A DNA stretch of 64,000 nt from positions 1 to 64,000 of the forward strand of contig PNAA01000047.1 in the NCBI GenBank assembly GCA_003169975.1, in the 5' to 3' direction. Position numbers and translations under genes: made by a program. Source of the DNA: Spartobacteria bacterium. GTDB lineage: Bacteria > Verrucomicrobiota > Verrucomicrobiia > Chthoniobacterales > UBA10450. Below the pieces are notes generated by a model. It had not been told where the DNA came from. It did not search any database and saw only the letters and a program-made list of their open reading frames with translations. Below, one piece after another: positions 1 through 8,902 of this stretch. Position 1 is the first letter of the stretch. Each line of letters begins with the position of its first letter.

Positions 1-416
1 ACTTTTCGGATAGCTTCTACGCTATCGCACGACCAATGAAACGGCGATCGTGGGAGAATCTCTCGCCGGGTTGTTCGTCGTGGAGACTTTCCTGCTGGAA
101 CCCGATCTATTCGATACCTACATCGCAATTGACCCCAGCCTTTGGTGGAACGGGCAAGAGCTAGTAAGCGATGCGGGCAAACAGTTGCGCACCCGACCCG
201 GGTTGAAGAAGACGCTCTATTTTGCGAGCAGCGACGAGAAAGGAATTGCCGACGTCACGCAACGCTTTGCCAAGGTTCTAGGGAAGGATGCTCCGGCCGG
301 CGTGCACTGGCATTACGAAAAGATGCCGGAGGAAAAACATTCGACGATCTATCATCTCGCCGCGCCTCCGGGCTTTTCGCGCGGTGTTCCAACCGGCGGC
401 GGCGGCGCCGCCCTAG
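1..416 (+). CDS. Putative alpha/beta-hydrolase esterase, 3' part, probably frameshifted
   Basis: This is the C-terminal part of an esterase-like alpha/beta hydrolase whose start lies outside the window. The nucleophile elbow GESLAGLF (from position 53) fits a GxSxxG serine motif, and a late His in EKHSTIYH fits the catalytic histidine. An in-frame TAG at position 11 means the 5' edge is itself uncertain. The open frame runs on to 955 only by crossing the antisense strand of the next gene. Skipping one base near 362-365 gives a family-like ending, LRAFRAVFQ, and a TAG stop at 414-416, just before the convergent oxidoreductase. I infer a frameshift there. The family assignment is moderate and the substrate unknown. 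Confidence 0.6.
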
Positions 417-427
417 AACACGCTCGA

Positions 428-2422
428 CTAACCTGGCGTCTGGCGGCTGAGGAGGAGCTCGGCGATGTCGAGCACCTTGACGTTCTCGCCGCCCGGGGTG
501 CCGGCCATGCCGTCGCTCATCATGTTCAGGCAAAACGGGCAGGCCGTCGCGAGCGTTTTCGCGCCGGTCTCGATCGCTTCCTGCGCTCGCAAATTGGAAA
601 CCCGTTGCTCGGGTGGCTCGTCGAACCACATCCGGCCGCCGCCCGCACCGCAGCAGAAGGTCTTTTTCCCATGGCGCGGCATTTCGCGAAAGTGTTCGTC
701 CTTCGCCGCGCCGATCACCGCACGTGTCGCATCGATCTCACCGTTCACTCGCGCCAGGTAACACGGGTCGTGGAGGGTGATCGGCTCGCCATCGCCAGTG
801 TCGTTAGTCAGTTTTCCGGACTTAACCAATTCTGCGAGCAGCGTCGAGTGATGCTGCACTTCGTACTGACCGCCGAACTGCGGGTATTCGTTCTTCAGGG
901 TGTTGTGACAGTGCGGGCACGGAGTCACGATCTTCCTGACCTTGCGGCGGCTTAACGTTTCGACATTGGCCTGGGCGCGTTCCTGGAAAAGGAACTCGTC
1001 GCCGATGCGGCGCGCCGGGTCGCCGGTGCAGGTCTCCTCTTTGCCGAGGACGGCGAAATTCACGCCGCCTTCCTTGAGTAACTGTGCCGTCGCTCGCGCG
1101 ACCTTTTGCGCGCGAGGATCGAAGGAGGCGGCGCAACCCACCCAGAAGAGATACTCGAAGCCGGGATTCGTTTCGACCGTCGGCACGTCGAGCCCTTCCG
1201 CCCAGGCGAGACGATCGGAGTTTGGCCGGCCGTAGGGGTTAGCCTGATTGCCGACCTGTTGCAGAGCACGCGCGGGCGGCCCGGAAAGCTTGCCTTCACC
1301 GACGAGATAGCGGCGCATGTCGCTGATTAGATCGACGTGCCCGATGAGCACCGGACATTCCTGGACACAGGCCTGGCACATGGTGCAGGACCAAAGCGTC
1401 TCGGCCTGGATCGTCCCATGAACATTGACGCTGCCGTCGCCTAACGACATTAGGCCGCGCAAGTCGGTCACGACCTTCTTGGGAGAAAGTGGCTTGCCGG
1501 TGGCGGTCGCGGGACACGCGTCCTCACAGCGCCCACATTCCATGCAGGCATCGAGGCTGAGCAGTTGTTGCTGAGTGAACTGCTTAATCTCGCTCACCCC
1601 GATGAGCCCGGTTTCCTCGACCGTCTCCATCCGCAACGGCACGAGCGTGCCCATCGGCCGCTCGGGACGAAGGGCGATATTGAGGGGACCCGTGATGATG
1701 TGAAGGAACCGGTTGACCGGCAGGGTGGCGAAAAGCAGAGCGACCAGAATCGTATGCAACCACCAGGAGGCGAGGTGCATCGAGCGGGCGGTCTCCACAC
1801 CCACACCGCGCAGCAGAGTGACATCGAGTAGCCAGCCGATGATCGACCAGTGCGCCAGCCACGGTTGCACCTGGGTGTAATGAAGGCGCAGCGCTTCCAC
1901 CAGAAAGCCGGTCAGACCGAGAGCCAGGAGCAAACTCAGGAGCCACCAGTCGCCCCAGTTATGACCCAGACTCGGTTTGCGTCGGAAAGCGCGCCGATAC
2001 ATCGCGATGAGACAGCCGAGGCAGAAAGCGACCCCGAAGACGTCCATCGTCAATTCATAGATGAGATAGTACCAGCCATGGTGAAAGTAGTAGGGGCCAT
2101 CGTAGGCAATCGAGAGCAGCGTGGTGCCGATGGTGAGCACAAGAAATCCGCTGAAGAGCAGCAGGTGAAGGAGCGCGCCCAGTGTCTTTTTGTGGACGCG
2201 CTTCTGCGCCAGCCCGTATTCGAGCAGCCGCCGAATCCACACCCGCCAGTCCCGCTCAAATCCGCCGGTCTGCCCTTTCCGCCATTGGCGCAGGTGAGCG
2301 AGGAGCTGCCGCCCGAGCACGGCAAAGCTCGCCGCGATCATGATGAAAAACACCACGCGCATCCAAGGCGCGATGTTGCCGAAGACTTCGCGCGTGGTGC
2401 TGTTCACATCGAGCGCGATCAT
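428..2422 (-). CDS. Membrane Fe-S oxidoreductase, ETF:quinone oxidoreductase type (FadF/EMO-like)
   Basis: This 664-residue protein probably passes electrons from reduced electron-transfer flavoprotein to the membrane quinone pool. The N-terminal ~250 residues form several hydrophobic segments like a NarI-type cytochrome b domain. Two ferredoxin-type clusters follow (CMECGRCEDACP and CTMCQACVQECP), then two cysteine-rich CCG-type domains, the second with FCCGAGGG and CPFCLNMM. Its ATG overlaps the stop codon of the upstream toxin gene as ATGA, so translation may be coupled. The position downstream of acyl-CoA dehydrogenase and etfBA supports a role in fatty-acid oxidation. A heterodisulfide-reductase-like or GlpC-like role on another substrate is the main alternative. 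Confidence 0.85.
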   Translation of the reverse strand: MIALDVNSTTREVFGNIAPWMRVVFFIMIAASFAVLGRQLLAHLRQWRKGQTGGFERDWRVWIRRLLEYGLAQKRVHKKTLGALLHLLLFSGFLVLTIGTTLLSIAYDGPYYFHHGWYYLIYELTMDVFGVAFCLGCLIAMYRRAFRRKPSLGHNWGDWWLLSLLLALGLTGFLVEALRLHYTQVQPWLAHWSIIGWLLDVTLLRGVGVETARSMHLASWWLHTILVALLFATLPVNRFLHIITGPLNIALRPERPMGTLVPLRMETVEETGLIGVSEIKQFTQQQLLSLDACMECGRCEDACPATATGKPLSPKKVVTDLRGLMSLGDGSVNVHGTIQAETLWSCTMCQACVQECPVLIGHVDLISDMRRYLVGEGKLSGPPARALQQVGNQANPYGRPNSDRLAWAEGLDVPTVETNPGFEYLFWVGCAASFDPRAQKVARATAQLLKEGGVNFAVLGKEETCTGDPARRIGDEFLFQERAQANVETLSRRKVRKIVTPCPHCHNTLKNEYPQFGGQYEVQHHSTLLAELVKSGKLTNDTGDGEPITLHDPCYLARVNGEIDATRAVIGAAKDEHFREMPRHGKKTFCCGAGGGRMWFDEPPEQRVSNLRAQEAIETGAKTLATACPFCLNMMSDGMAGTPGGENVKVLDIAELLLSRQTPG

Positions 2423-2679
2423 CGGTAGGCGTCCTTGCGGTGGCGCACGCGTTGAATTTCGATCACGCCAGCAGCCCGGAGAAGCTCGTAGACTACGCGA
2501 TAGTCTCCCACCCGAATCCGATACGTATGATCGGAGCCCGTCAACTTCTCGGATCCGTGAGGCTGTGGCTCCGTTGCGAGGTTCGCCACCGCAGCAACAA
2601 TCCGCGAGACCTCATCACGTGGGAGGCATCGTAGATCCTTCTTCGTGGAGGCGCGCCACCGAAGTTCAAACGATGCCAT
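2419..2679 (-). CDS. RelE/ParE-family toxin
   Basis: This is an 86-residue RelE-superfamily protein. RelE members cleave mRNA in the ribosome and ParE members act on gyrase; this sequence does not settle which. The core HTYRIRVGDYRVVYEL and the closing IQRVRHRKDAYR are typical of RelE-type toxins. It overlaps the upstream antitoxin by 14 bases, as expected for a type II pair. Its TGA stop overlaps the ATG of the Fe-S oxidoreductase, so the module is wired into the middle of an energy-metabolism operon. The frame is intact and the length normal. Confidence 0.88.
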   Translation of the reverse strand: MASFELRWRASTKKDLRCLPRDEVSRIVAAVANLATEPQPHGSEKLTGSDHTYRIRVGDYRVVYELLRAAGVIEIQRVRHRKDAYR

Positions 2680-2854
2680 CGCGCTTGAGCTCGGTAACGA
2701 ACTGGTCGTGCGGGATGGTCGGCTCTTCGCGGCGCTCGGCCACGACGGCCAAGTCGTCGAGGTCCTCCAGAAGCTTCTGGTAAGCGGCGATTGGCAGCAA
2801 AACGGCAGTGCGTTCGCCTTGCTCGTCGGTGAGATACTGAACGGGATCGCTCAT
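2666..2854 (-). CDS. Antitoxin of the RelE-type pair (Phd/YefM-like or DUF2281-like)
   Basis: This 62-residue protein is encoded directly upstream of, and overlapping, the RelE-like toxin. It opens MSDPVQYLTDEQGERTAVLL, a beta-rich segment of the kind used by Phd/YefM-type antitoxins for DNA binding and dimerisation, followed by a helix LPIAAYQKLLEDLDDL. The charged C-terminal half would wrap the toxin. Such antitoxins normally repress their own promoter, which would lie in the ~100 bases between here and the etfA stop. I see no clear operator palindrome there. Family naming is tentative; the pairing itself is clear from the arrangement. Confidence 0.75.
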   Translation of the reverse strand: MSDPVQYLTDEQGERTAVLLPIAAYQKLLEDLDDLAVVAERREEPTIPHDQFVTELKRDGIV

Positions 2855-2958
2855 TGGAGGAAATTACGGCGAAATGCTGTCTATGTCGATAAGGGAGCAA
2901 GATGAGCGAGCAAAAGATCGTCTGCGACCGGCAGAGATTCCGAGGTCTGCAACCATTT

Positions 2959-3921
2959 CTAGCCTCGGCGAACCGCTTCGATCAGTTGCGGGACGAGCTG
3001 GTGCAGGTCGCCCACCAGGCCGTAGGTGGCCATCTGAAAAATCGGCGCGTCGGGATCCTTGTTGATCGCGACGATGATGCGCGAATCCTTGATTCCCGCG
3101 AGGTGCTGAATCGCGCCGGAGATACCCATCGCGATGTAGAGCTCGGGCGCGACGACCTTGCCGGTCTGTCCAACCTGATAATCGTTAGGCGCCATCCCGG
3201 CGTCAACCGCCGCGCGGGTCGCGCCGACCGCGCCGCCGAGCGCGTCCGCCAATCCGCCAACCAGGCGCTCGAACGTTTCCGGATCCTGCAACGGCCGGCC
3301 GCCGCTCACCACGACGCGGGCCTCGGTCAAATCGGGCCGGTCGGAAGCGCGTTGTTCGCGCGAGATGAATTGCATTCCGTTAGGCAAAGAGGCGGGGTCG
3401 AAGTCGAACCGTTCGATGGGACACGGGGCAGCGTCGGCCGCGGGCGCCTCGAAGGCGGTGGCCCGCGCCGTGAGCACGCAGCGGTCGCCTTCGATTTTCA
3501 CCGTGGCCAGCATGCTGCCCGCGCTTGTCGGCCGGCGGTAGGCACGCTCGCCGTTCACTTCTTCGAGCGCGAGCACGTCGGTCACCATCGGCGCATCGAG
3601 CAGCGCGGCCGCGCGCGGCAAAATATCCTTACTGAAAGTCGATGACGAGCCGATGAGAGTTTTCGCCCCATACTTTTGGGCGGCCTGCGCAATCACCGCG
3701 GCGTAACGATCCGCCAGCGGTTCCGCGAGGGCTGCGTCGTCGGCGACGATGACCGCGCTCGCGCCGCAGGAAACAAGCGACGCGGCGATCGCATCCAGTC
3801 CGTGACCGAGCACGAGCAGCGCGTACTCGCCGCCGAGTTGGCGGGCGAGCGTGATCGCGTGCAACGACGGGCGCTTCACCTGCTGGCGATCGTGTTCGAT
3901 CAGGACAAGGGTCGCGGCCAT
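2959..3921 (-). CDS. etfA: Electron transfer flavoprotein alpha subunit
   Basis: EtfA binds FAD and, with EtfB, accepts electrons from acyl-CoA dehydrogenases in the cytoplasm. The 320 residues match the family size. The N-terminal half starts MAATLVLIEHDRQ. The C-terminal FAD domain shows SGGRPLQDPETF, the QVGQTGKVVAPELYIA segment and GISGAIQH. The start at 3921 was chosen because it lies two bases after the etfB stop and matches the family N-terminus; a longer open frame upstream overlaps etfB. The order acyl-CoA dehydrogenase, etfB, etfA, then Fe-S oxidoreductase forms a complete electron path. Two exact octamer copies encode APND and LPNG here. Confidence 0.95.
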   Translation of the reverse strand: MAATLVLIEHDRQQVKRPSLHAITLARQLGGEYALLVLGHGLDAIAASLVSCGASAVIVADDAALAEPLADRYAAVIAQAAQKYGAKTLIGSSSTFSKDILPRAAALLDAPMVTDVLALEEVNGERAYRRPTSAGSMLATVKIEGDRCVLTARATAFEAPAADAAPCPIERFDFDPASLPNGMQFISREQRASDRPDLTEARVVVSGGRPLQDPETFERLVGGLADALGGAVGATRAAVDAGMAPNDYQVGQTGKVVAPELYIAMGISGAIQHLAGIKDSRIIVAINKDPDAPIFQMATYGLVGDLHQLVPQLIEAVRRG

Positions 3922-3923
3922 GC

Positions 3924-4649
3924 TCAGAGTACCTTCGCCTCCTGCTTCAACTTGACCATTAATTCTTCGACCGACTCGACGCGCGTGCCGGCGGCGCGCT
4001 TCGGCGGGCGCGCAGTGGAGAGCGTGGTGGTGAGAGGTTGCACGGTCACTCCCAGTTGCTCGCAAGTCAGAACTTCGATCGGCTTCTTGCGCGCTTTCAT
4101 GAGGCCGGGCAGCGAAACGTAGCGCGGCTCGTTCAGGCGCAGGTCGGTCGTGACGATGGCGGGCAAGTTGACCACGATGACCTCCAAACCGCCGTCGGTC
4201 TCGCGTGTGCATTGCGCGCGGGTCTTGTTCTCGAGAAACTCGATCTTCGAGATAAACGTCGCCTGTGGCCAGCCTAACAATCCCGCGAGCATTTGCCCGA
4301 CCTGGTTCGAATCGTCGTCCACCGCCTGCTTGCCCATGAGCACAAGCTGCGGCGCTTCTTTCGCGACGAGCGCGCGGAGAATGCGCGCTACGGCGTAGGG
4401 ATCGAGCGCGCGGGAATCATCGATGCGCAACGCACGATCGACACCCATTGCCAGGGCAGAACGGATCTGTTCGTCGACTGTCGCCGGCCCGATGGTGACG
4501 CCGACAATCTCCGTCGCTTCGCCGCGCTCGCGTATCCGCAACGCCTCCTCGATCGCGATTTCGTCGAAGGGATTGACGACGGATTTCGCCGCGGCACCGG
4601 GACCCGCGTACGGGTCGGGCACGCTCTTGAACGGAACGACGATCTTCAC
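3924..4649 (-). CDS. etfB: Electron transfer flavoprotein beta subunit
   Basis: EtfB is the AMP-binding partner of EtfA in the heterodimeric flavoprotein. The protein is 241 residues from a GTG start at 4649 (VKIVVPFKSVPDPYAG). It contains the family nucleotide-binding segment GVTIGPATVDEQIRSALAMG and the ETF-beta signature region around VVNLPAIVTTDLRLNEPRYV. The GTG was preferred because it lies 14 bases after the acyl-CoA dehydrogenase stop and begins exactly at the conserved KIVVP strand, whereas the longer frame overlaps that gene. It belongs to the four-gene beta-oxidation electron-transfer operon. Confidence 0.95.
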   Translation of the reverse strand: MKIVVPFKSVPDPYAGPGAAAKSVVNPFDEIAIEEALRIRERGEATEIVGVTIGPATVDEQIRSALAMGVDRALRIDDSRALDPYAVARILRALVAKEAPQLVLMGKQAVDDDSNQVGQMLAGLLGWPQATFISKIEFLENKTRAQCTRETDGGLEVIVVNLPAIVTTDLRLNEPRYVSLPGLMKARKKPIEVLTCEQLGVTVQPLTTTLSTARPPKRAAGTRVESVEELMVKLKQEAKVL

Positions 4650-4662
4650 CGTGAAGCGCGGG

Positions 4663-5808
4663 TCACAGCCCGATGAGCGAGGCAATGATGTTGCGTTGGA
4701 TTTCGCTCGTGCCGGAGTAGAGCTTGCTCCCGATCGCGTCGCGCAGCTCGCGCTCGACTTCGTATTCGACCATGTAGCCGTAGCCACCGTGAATCTGGAT
4801 GGCGTCTTCGCAACATTTCACCCAACTCTCGCTGATCTGGAGTTTCGCCATCGCGGCTTCGAGGTAAATGGCTTTGCGATGCCCGGCGGCCCATGCGCAT
4901 TGATAAAGCATGTGGCGCGAATTCTCGATCCGCATTTTCATGTCGACGATCTTGCCGGCGACCTGCTGAAATTTTCCGATCGCCTGGCCGCCCTGTTTGC
5001 GCTCGTTGGCATAACGAATACAGGTCTCGAACAGACGCTGCATCGTGCCGACCGAGGCGGCGAGGATGCAGCCGCGTTCCCAGGTCATGGAGCGGGTGAA
5101 AAGCCAGCTGCCCGCGCCTTCTTTGCCGAGCAGGTTTTCTGCCGGCACTTCGCAATCGGTGAAAAAGACTTCGCCCATTGGCGAAGTGCGCACACCCATC
5201 TTCTCGATCTTGTGGGTGAGATCGAGGCCAGGCGAATCTTTCTCGACGAGGAAAGCGCTCAGGCCGGAGGCGCCTTTCGATTTGTCGGTCACGGCAAAGA
5301 CGAGAAGCACGTCGGCGATCGGACCGTTGGTCACGAAAATCTTGCTCCCGTTGAGAATGTATTTGTCGCCTTTCTTGACCGCTGTCGTGGCGAGGCTGAA
5401 CGCGTCGGAGCCGCTATTCGGCTCGCTCATCGCGTTGCCGCCGATGATGGAGCCGTCGCACAAGCCGGGCAGAAACTTTTTCTTCTGCGCCTCGCTGCCG
5501 TTGTAGACGAGCGGGATGATCGCCGTCCACATGTGGGCGTTGATGGAAAAAAGCAGGCCATTGTCCTTGCAGCCATAGCCTAGCCGTTCGAGCGCCGCGA
5601 CGGTCGTGATCGGGTCCTGTCCGAGGCCGCCGTACTCTTCGGAAACGAGCAGGCCATGAATGCCGAAACCGGCGCACTTCATCCAGGCGTCGTGATTGAA
5701 AACGGCGTGGCGGTCGTTTTCAATCATGTCGTAAGCGAGCTGCTCTTTGGCGAAGCGGTCCACCGCGTCGAGCAGTTCTCGTTGTTGATCCGACCAAGAA
5801 AAGTCCAT
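4663..5808 (-). CDS. Acyl-CoA dehydrogenase
   Basis: This 381-residue flavoenzyme would catalyse alpha,beta-dehydrogenation of an acyl-CoA and pass electrons to EtfAB. Signatures include NAMSEPNSGSDA (FAD-binding region), GSKIFVTNGP, the C-terminal IQIHGGYGYM and GTSEIQRN. The usual catalytic Glu of the YEGT motif is replaced by Ser (YSGT). A glutamate in WERG (E244) sits where isovaleryl-CoA and long-chain dehydrogenases carry theirs, so I infer that subfamily geometry. A good ribosome site (aggag) precedes the ATG. It is the first gene of the operon, so the promoter should lie in the 290 bases upstream. Confidence 0.93.
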   Translation of the reverse strand: MDFSWSDQQRELLDAVDRFAKEQLAYDMIENDRHAVFNHDAWMKCAGFGIHGLLVSEEYGGLGQDPITTVAALERLGYGCKDNGLLFSINAHMWTAIIPLVYNGSEAQKKKFLPGLCDGSIIGGNAMSEPNSGSDAFSLATTAVKKGDKYILNGSKIFVTNGPIADVLLVFAVTDKSKGASGLSAFLVEKDSPGLDLTHKIEKMGVRTSPMGEVFFTDCEVPAENLLGKEGAGSWLFTRSMTWERGCILAASVGTMQRLFETCIRYANERKQGGQAIGKFQQVAGKIVDMKMRIENSRHMLYQCAWAAGHRKAIYLEAAMAKLQISESWVKCCEDAIQIHGGYGYMVEYEVERELRDAIGSKLYSGTSEIQRNIIASLIGL

Positions 5809-6100
5809 GAGTTGAGTTCTCCTTCAGCCTGTATCCGCTTTTCCCGACCCGATGGATTCAGCAAGGCTGGTGCCGTGTGCCCCGCTGGACCGCGGTAGGC
5901 GGCCATTCTACCGGCGAGCGTAGGAGCGTCAAGCAGACCGCCGCCGTCCACCGATGCCGGCAAAGAAAATCTTGCTCCGGGGCGCGGCTTCCGTCCATTG
6001 ACCGCAGAGGACGCAAAGAGTGCAGAGGCTTCATGTCTTTCCCAAATCCAGCCCCTTTGTTCTCGGCGCCCTCGGCGGTTGAATCAGCTGCAACCTAACA
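5809..6100. other. Intergenic region upstream of the acyl-CoA dehydrogenase operon
   Basis: About 290 bases separate divergent genes. No convincing reading frame is seen. A stretch at about 6000-6026 (ccgcagaggacgc followed by purine-rich sequence) belongs to a dispersed repeat also found at 37648-37664. Both flanking genes must be transcribed from here, but I cannot name a promoter with confidence. Confidence 0.6.
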
Positions 6101-6598
6101 ATGCCTTCGCCGCGGCGCACGTTACGAACTGGGGGGCGGCCGGCGTTATGGCGTTGCCGGGAGTGCCGACGTGAATTCGCGAACCGAAATCAATCGCACG
6201 CCTGCGGCCGCTATAAGCTGGCCGATCATTTTCGCAACAAACCGCCGGAGATTCGAGCGCTCTACAACCGCGTCGTCGCCGCGCTGCGCGCCATCGGCCC
6301 GGTTCGCATCCTGCCGGAAAAAACGCGCATCGCTTTCCAAGTTCGCATGTCCTTCGCGCAGGTGACGCCGCGACAGAAGTGGCTGGATGGACATGTCGTG
6401 CTCGCGCGGCGGCTGGAGCACCCACGCTTTCGCCGGATCGAGACCATCTCGCCCCGCAACCACGTGCACGTCTTTCGCCTGAGCCAGCGCAGCGAGATTG
6501 ATGCTGACTTCCGGGCGTGGTTGGCGGAGGCCTATCTCGTCGGCGAACAGCGGCATCTGGAATCACCGCCGGGCTTTGGTCGGTTCCGCAAGAGCTGA
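6101..6598 (+). CDS. DUF5655-family protein with N-terminal zinc-finger-like segment
   Basis: This 165-residue cytoplasmic protein resembles the DUF5655 family (function unknown). An N-terminal CRECRREFANRNQSHAC segment looks like a small metal-binding finger. The DUF5655-like body begins near LADHFRNKPPEIRALYNRVV and includes GPVRILPEKTRIAFQVRMSFA. It ends six bases before the stop of the convergent glycosidase-like gene. No operon partner is evident. The family name rests on recognition of these motifs, not on a search. Confidence 0.75.
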   Translation: MPSPRRTLRTGGRPALWRCRECRREFANRNQSHACGRYKLADHFRNKPPEIRALYNRVVAALRAIGPVRILPEKTRIAFQVRMSFAQVTPRQKWLDGHVVLARRLEHPRFRRIETISPRNHVHVFRLSQRSEIDADFRAWLAEAYLVGEQRHLESPPGFGRFRKS

Positions 6599-6604
6599 CA
6601 AGGA

Positions 6605-8446
6605 TTAGGGCAGGTTGTAGATTTCCACCAGGCCGACGCCGCTACTGCCGTTCTTGCCCGACACGGTCGCGGTGTAGTTGCCGGCTGAAAGCGTCTGCTC
6701 GATCGCGGCTTCGCGTGAGTCGCTCGGAGCCAGGCCGCTACCCGCGATTTCGGCCTCCTGCGTGTCGGCCCAGTTATCGTTCGAAGCCACCAGAGTGCCG
6801 TTGGCGTCACGCAGGTCGAGAGTCGGATCGACGAGAGCATCGCTGACTCCCAATTGCAGAAGGGAAGGGCCGAGGGCGCGCACGACGACATTTGACGAAC
6901 CTGATCCGCCAAGAATAAAGCCGCCGATGAGGACGTCCGCGCCGGTCTGGACAAAGCCGCGGGTGCTAAGATTCGCGAGCGTGGCCGGCGCGGACTGACT
7001 AAGGTCATAAACTTCCGCCAGGCCGATACCCGTGCCGTTGTTCGCACCGCGAACAACCGCCGTATACGCGCCGGGACTCAGGTCGACGATCATGGCCGCC
7101 TCCGCCGGATCGGTCGGGGCGACCGTCGAAGCGAGAATCTCCGCCTGCTGATCGGCGACGATGGCGCCACCAATCTCAGTCGTTGCCCAGTTATCGTTTG
7201 TCGCGATGATGGCTCCGGTTTGGTCGTGCAGTTCGAGATATGGATCCGCCAGCGGATCGGTGATGCCGGATTGACTAAGCGATGGTCCAATCGCGCGGAG
7301 CATCAATCTTTTCGTTCCCGTCCCGCCGACAATAAAACCGCTAATCGCCACATGATCGACGAGGCCGACCTGTAGTCTGGTGGAGGCGTTCAGCAGGCCC
7401 GGCAACGCGGGCGACGGCGCCAGCGCGCTGCGCGCGTAAGTAATGACCCCCGGCAAGTTCAACACGTCCGTCTGGTAAACTTCGATATAATTGACTCCAT
7501 AGCTGAGGGCCGCATCCACGGATGTGCTGAGTACGGTTGCCGGATCACCGGGCGCTCCGCCGTTCACCCGGTAGGTGGGTTCGTTGTAACACCAGTAAAC
7601 CATTTGCGCGGCGACATCGGGCCGGCTGTTCCAGAGGAGGTTCCAGGCGGAATCGTTCGGTCCGGGAGCAGGAGGGTTGAAAGTCGAAAGACTGTTGATC
7701 TGAGCGATCAAGCGGCCGGGCCAGGAGGCGCGCGCGGTGGCGATGGCGTTTTCCGCCACATACGTCGCGGTCGGATCAAGGTTGCCGGTCCCGCCGACAT
7801 GACCGTTGCCGCCGATGGCAAGAGTCACATACTGATTCGGGAAGGCCGCCATGGTGGTATCAATGATCTGTTTCCCGGCATCGAGCAGCTTCGCGGTCGT
7901 GTAACCGGCGGCGAACCAGTCGAGCACTTCCGGAGGCGTGTGCGGGACGGACCAGTCTTCACTGATGGCATTGGCGAAACTGGTCGCGACGATCTTGAGC
8001 GCAGAGCTACCGCTAAGATGAACTCCGAGCGCGGTGATCATCGCTTTCTTCTTGGCGAGGAAGGTCGGATCCCAGAAGACCGGGATGGTCGCAGGGACGC
8101 CATTGTCATCGAAGGTGAAGAAAGTGCCGCCCGCCTGCTGAATGGCAGCCGTGACCCAGGCCGGCTTGGCTGCCTGGGTGTTGATGCGCAGGAGAATCTG
8201 CTTTCCCGCAGTCGTCGCCCGGGCCACCTCGGAATCGAGAAAGGTGAAATCAAACTGGCCCTCTGTCGGCTCGAGATCGGCCCAGTTCTGCCGGATCGTG
8301 ACCCCGACCACATCGGGATTTGCCAGCGCGCTCGCGCTCGCTTTCTGTCCCGATCCAGCAAGGGAAAAGATGCCGCGCGGAATCTGCGCACTGGCGTGGG
8401 GCGCGCACAGGCCGGCGAAAAGCAGCGCGGCAAAGAAAGACGCCAT
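6605..8446 (-). CDS. Secreted glycoside-hydrolase-like protein with two C-terminal repeat domains
   Basis: The ~613-residue protein starts MASFFAALLFAGLCAPHASAQ, a signal peptide, so the start at 8446 is preferred over an upstream one at 8560. The N-terminal ~330 residues look like a TIM-barrel glycosidase (DVVGVTIRQNWADLEPTEGQ, and later MVYWCYNEPTYR), similar in style to GH10/GH42 or DUF4434-like proteins. Catalytic residues cannot be fixed by eye. Two tandem ~125-residue repeats follow, each with a pattern like GGFILGGSGS..ALGPSL, NDNW and GVGLVEIYNL. Such repeats are common in secreted verrucomicrobial proteins. Location is probably extracellular or periplasmic. Confidence 0.72.
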   Translation of the reverse strand: MASFFAALLFAGLCAPHASAQIPRGIFSLAGSGQKASASALANPDVVGVTIRQNWADLEPTEGQFDFTFLDSEVARATTAGKQILLRINTQAAKPAWVTAAIQQAGGTFFTFDDNGVPATIPVFWDPTFLAKKKAMITALGVHLSGSSALKIVATSFANAISEDWSVPHTPPEVLDWFAAGYTTAKLLDAGKQIIDTTMAAFPNQYVTLAIGGNGHVGGTGNLDPTATYVAENAIATARASWPGRLIAQINSLSTFNPPAPGPNDSAWNLLWNSRPDVAAQMVYWCYNEPTYRVNGGAPGDPATVLSTSVDAALSYGVNYIEVYQTDVLNLPGVITYARSALAPSPALPGLLNASTRLQVGLVDHVAISGFIVGGTGTKRLMLRAIGPSLSQSGITDPLADPYLELHDQTGAIIATNDNWATTEIGGAIVADQQAEILASTVAPTDPAEAAMIVDLSPGAYTAVVRGANNGTGIGLAEVYDLSQSAPATLANLSTRGFVQTGADVLIGGFILGGSGSSNVVVRALGPSLLQLGVSDALVDPTLDLRDANGTLVASNDNWADTQEAEIAGSGLAPSDSREAAIEQTLSAGNYTATVSGKNGSSGVGLVEIYNLP

Positions 8447-8727
8447 CCGGAGTGGCGAACAAAAGGCCTTTGGCCGAGCGCACGGTGGCGGCGTGTTCCC
8501 CGCTCTCAAGTCGAGCCCGGCACCCCTCTCGATATTCACCAGCTTTACCATAATTATCATACTTACTGATCATTCGTAAGCCGGAGTCGTGCCACTTCAG
8601 GTTCACTGGCGCATTTTGCGGGTGTGAAAACCGCAGTCTGCCGCGAAGAAAGGCTGGCATTCGACGGCGAAAGAGCGCCGAAGGAAGGGCCCGATTAAGC
8701 GTGCATAACGAATCGGAGCCGTCCACG

Positions 8728-8883
8728 ATGTCCGCCATGAACTTCACCAAAAATATCGGAATGCTCCTGCTCGCAGTCTATTTGATCGTCGTCGGCATCG
8801 CTACTTTGGCCCACCTGGGCGCTGGCCTCCTCCTGCCGATCCTCGCGTTGGCCGCAGGAATCTTTATCCTGATCGGAAAGTAA
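8728..8883 (+). CDS. Small two-helix membrane protein, same fold as the TIR protein tail
   Basis: A 51-residue protein from ATG 8728, preceded by ggag ten bases upstream; an in-frame GTG at 8701 would add nine residues. The sequence MLLLAVYLIVVGIATLAHL and LPILALAAGIFILIGK predicts two transmembrane helices. It is strikingly similar to the two C-terminal membrane repeats of the TIR protein that starts 19 bases downstream, ending in the same GIFILIG motif. It is probably co-transcribed with it. It may be a dimerisation or regulatory partner, or simply the ancestor of the repeats. The function is not known. Confidence 0.75.
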   Translation: MSAMNFTKNIGMLLLAVYLIVVGIATLAHLGAGLLLPILALAAGIFILIGK

Positions 8884-8902
8884 ACTCGGACCTCGTCGTC
8901 TG

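Noticed and set aside
50-955. Long plus-strand frame beyond the esterase
   Set aside because: After ~416 it is antisense to the Fe-S oxidoreductase and loses any likeness to a hydrolase.
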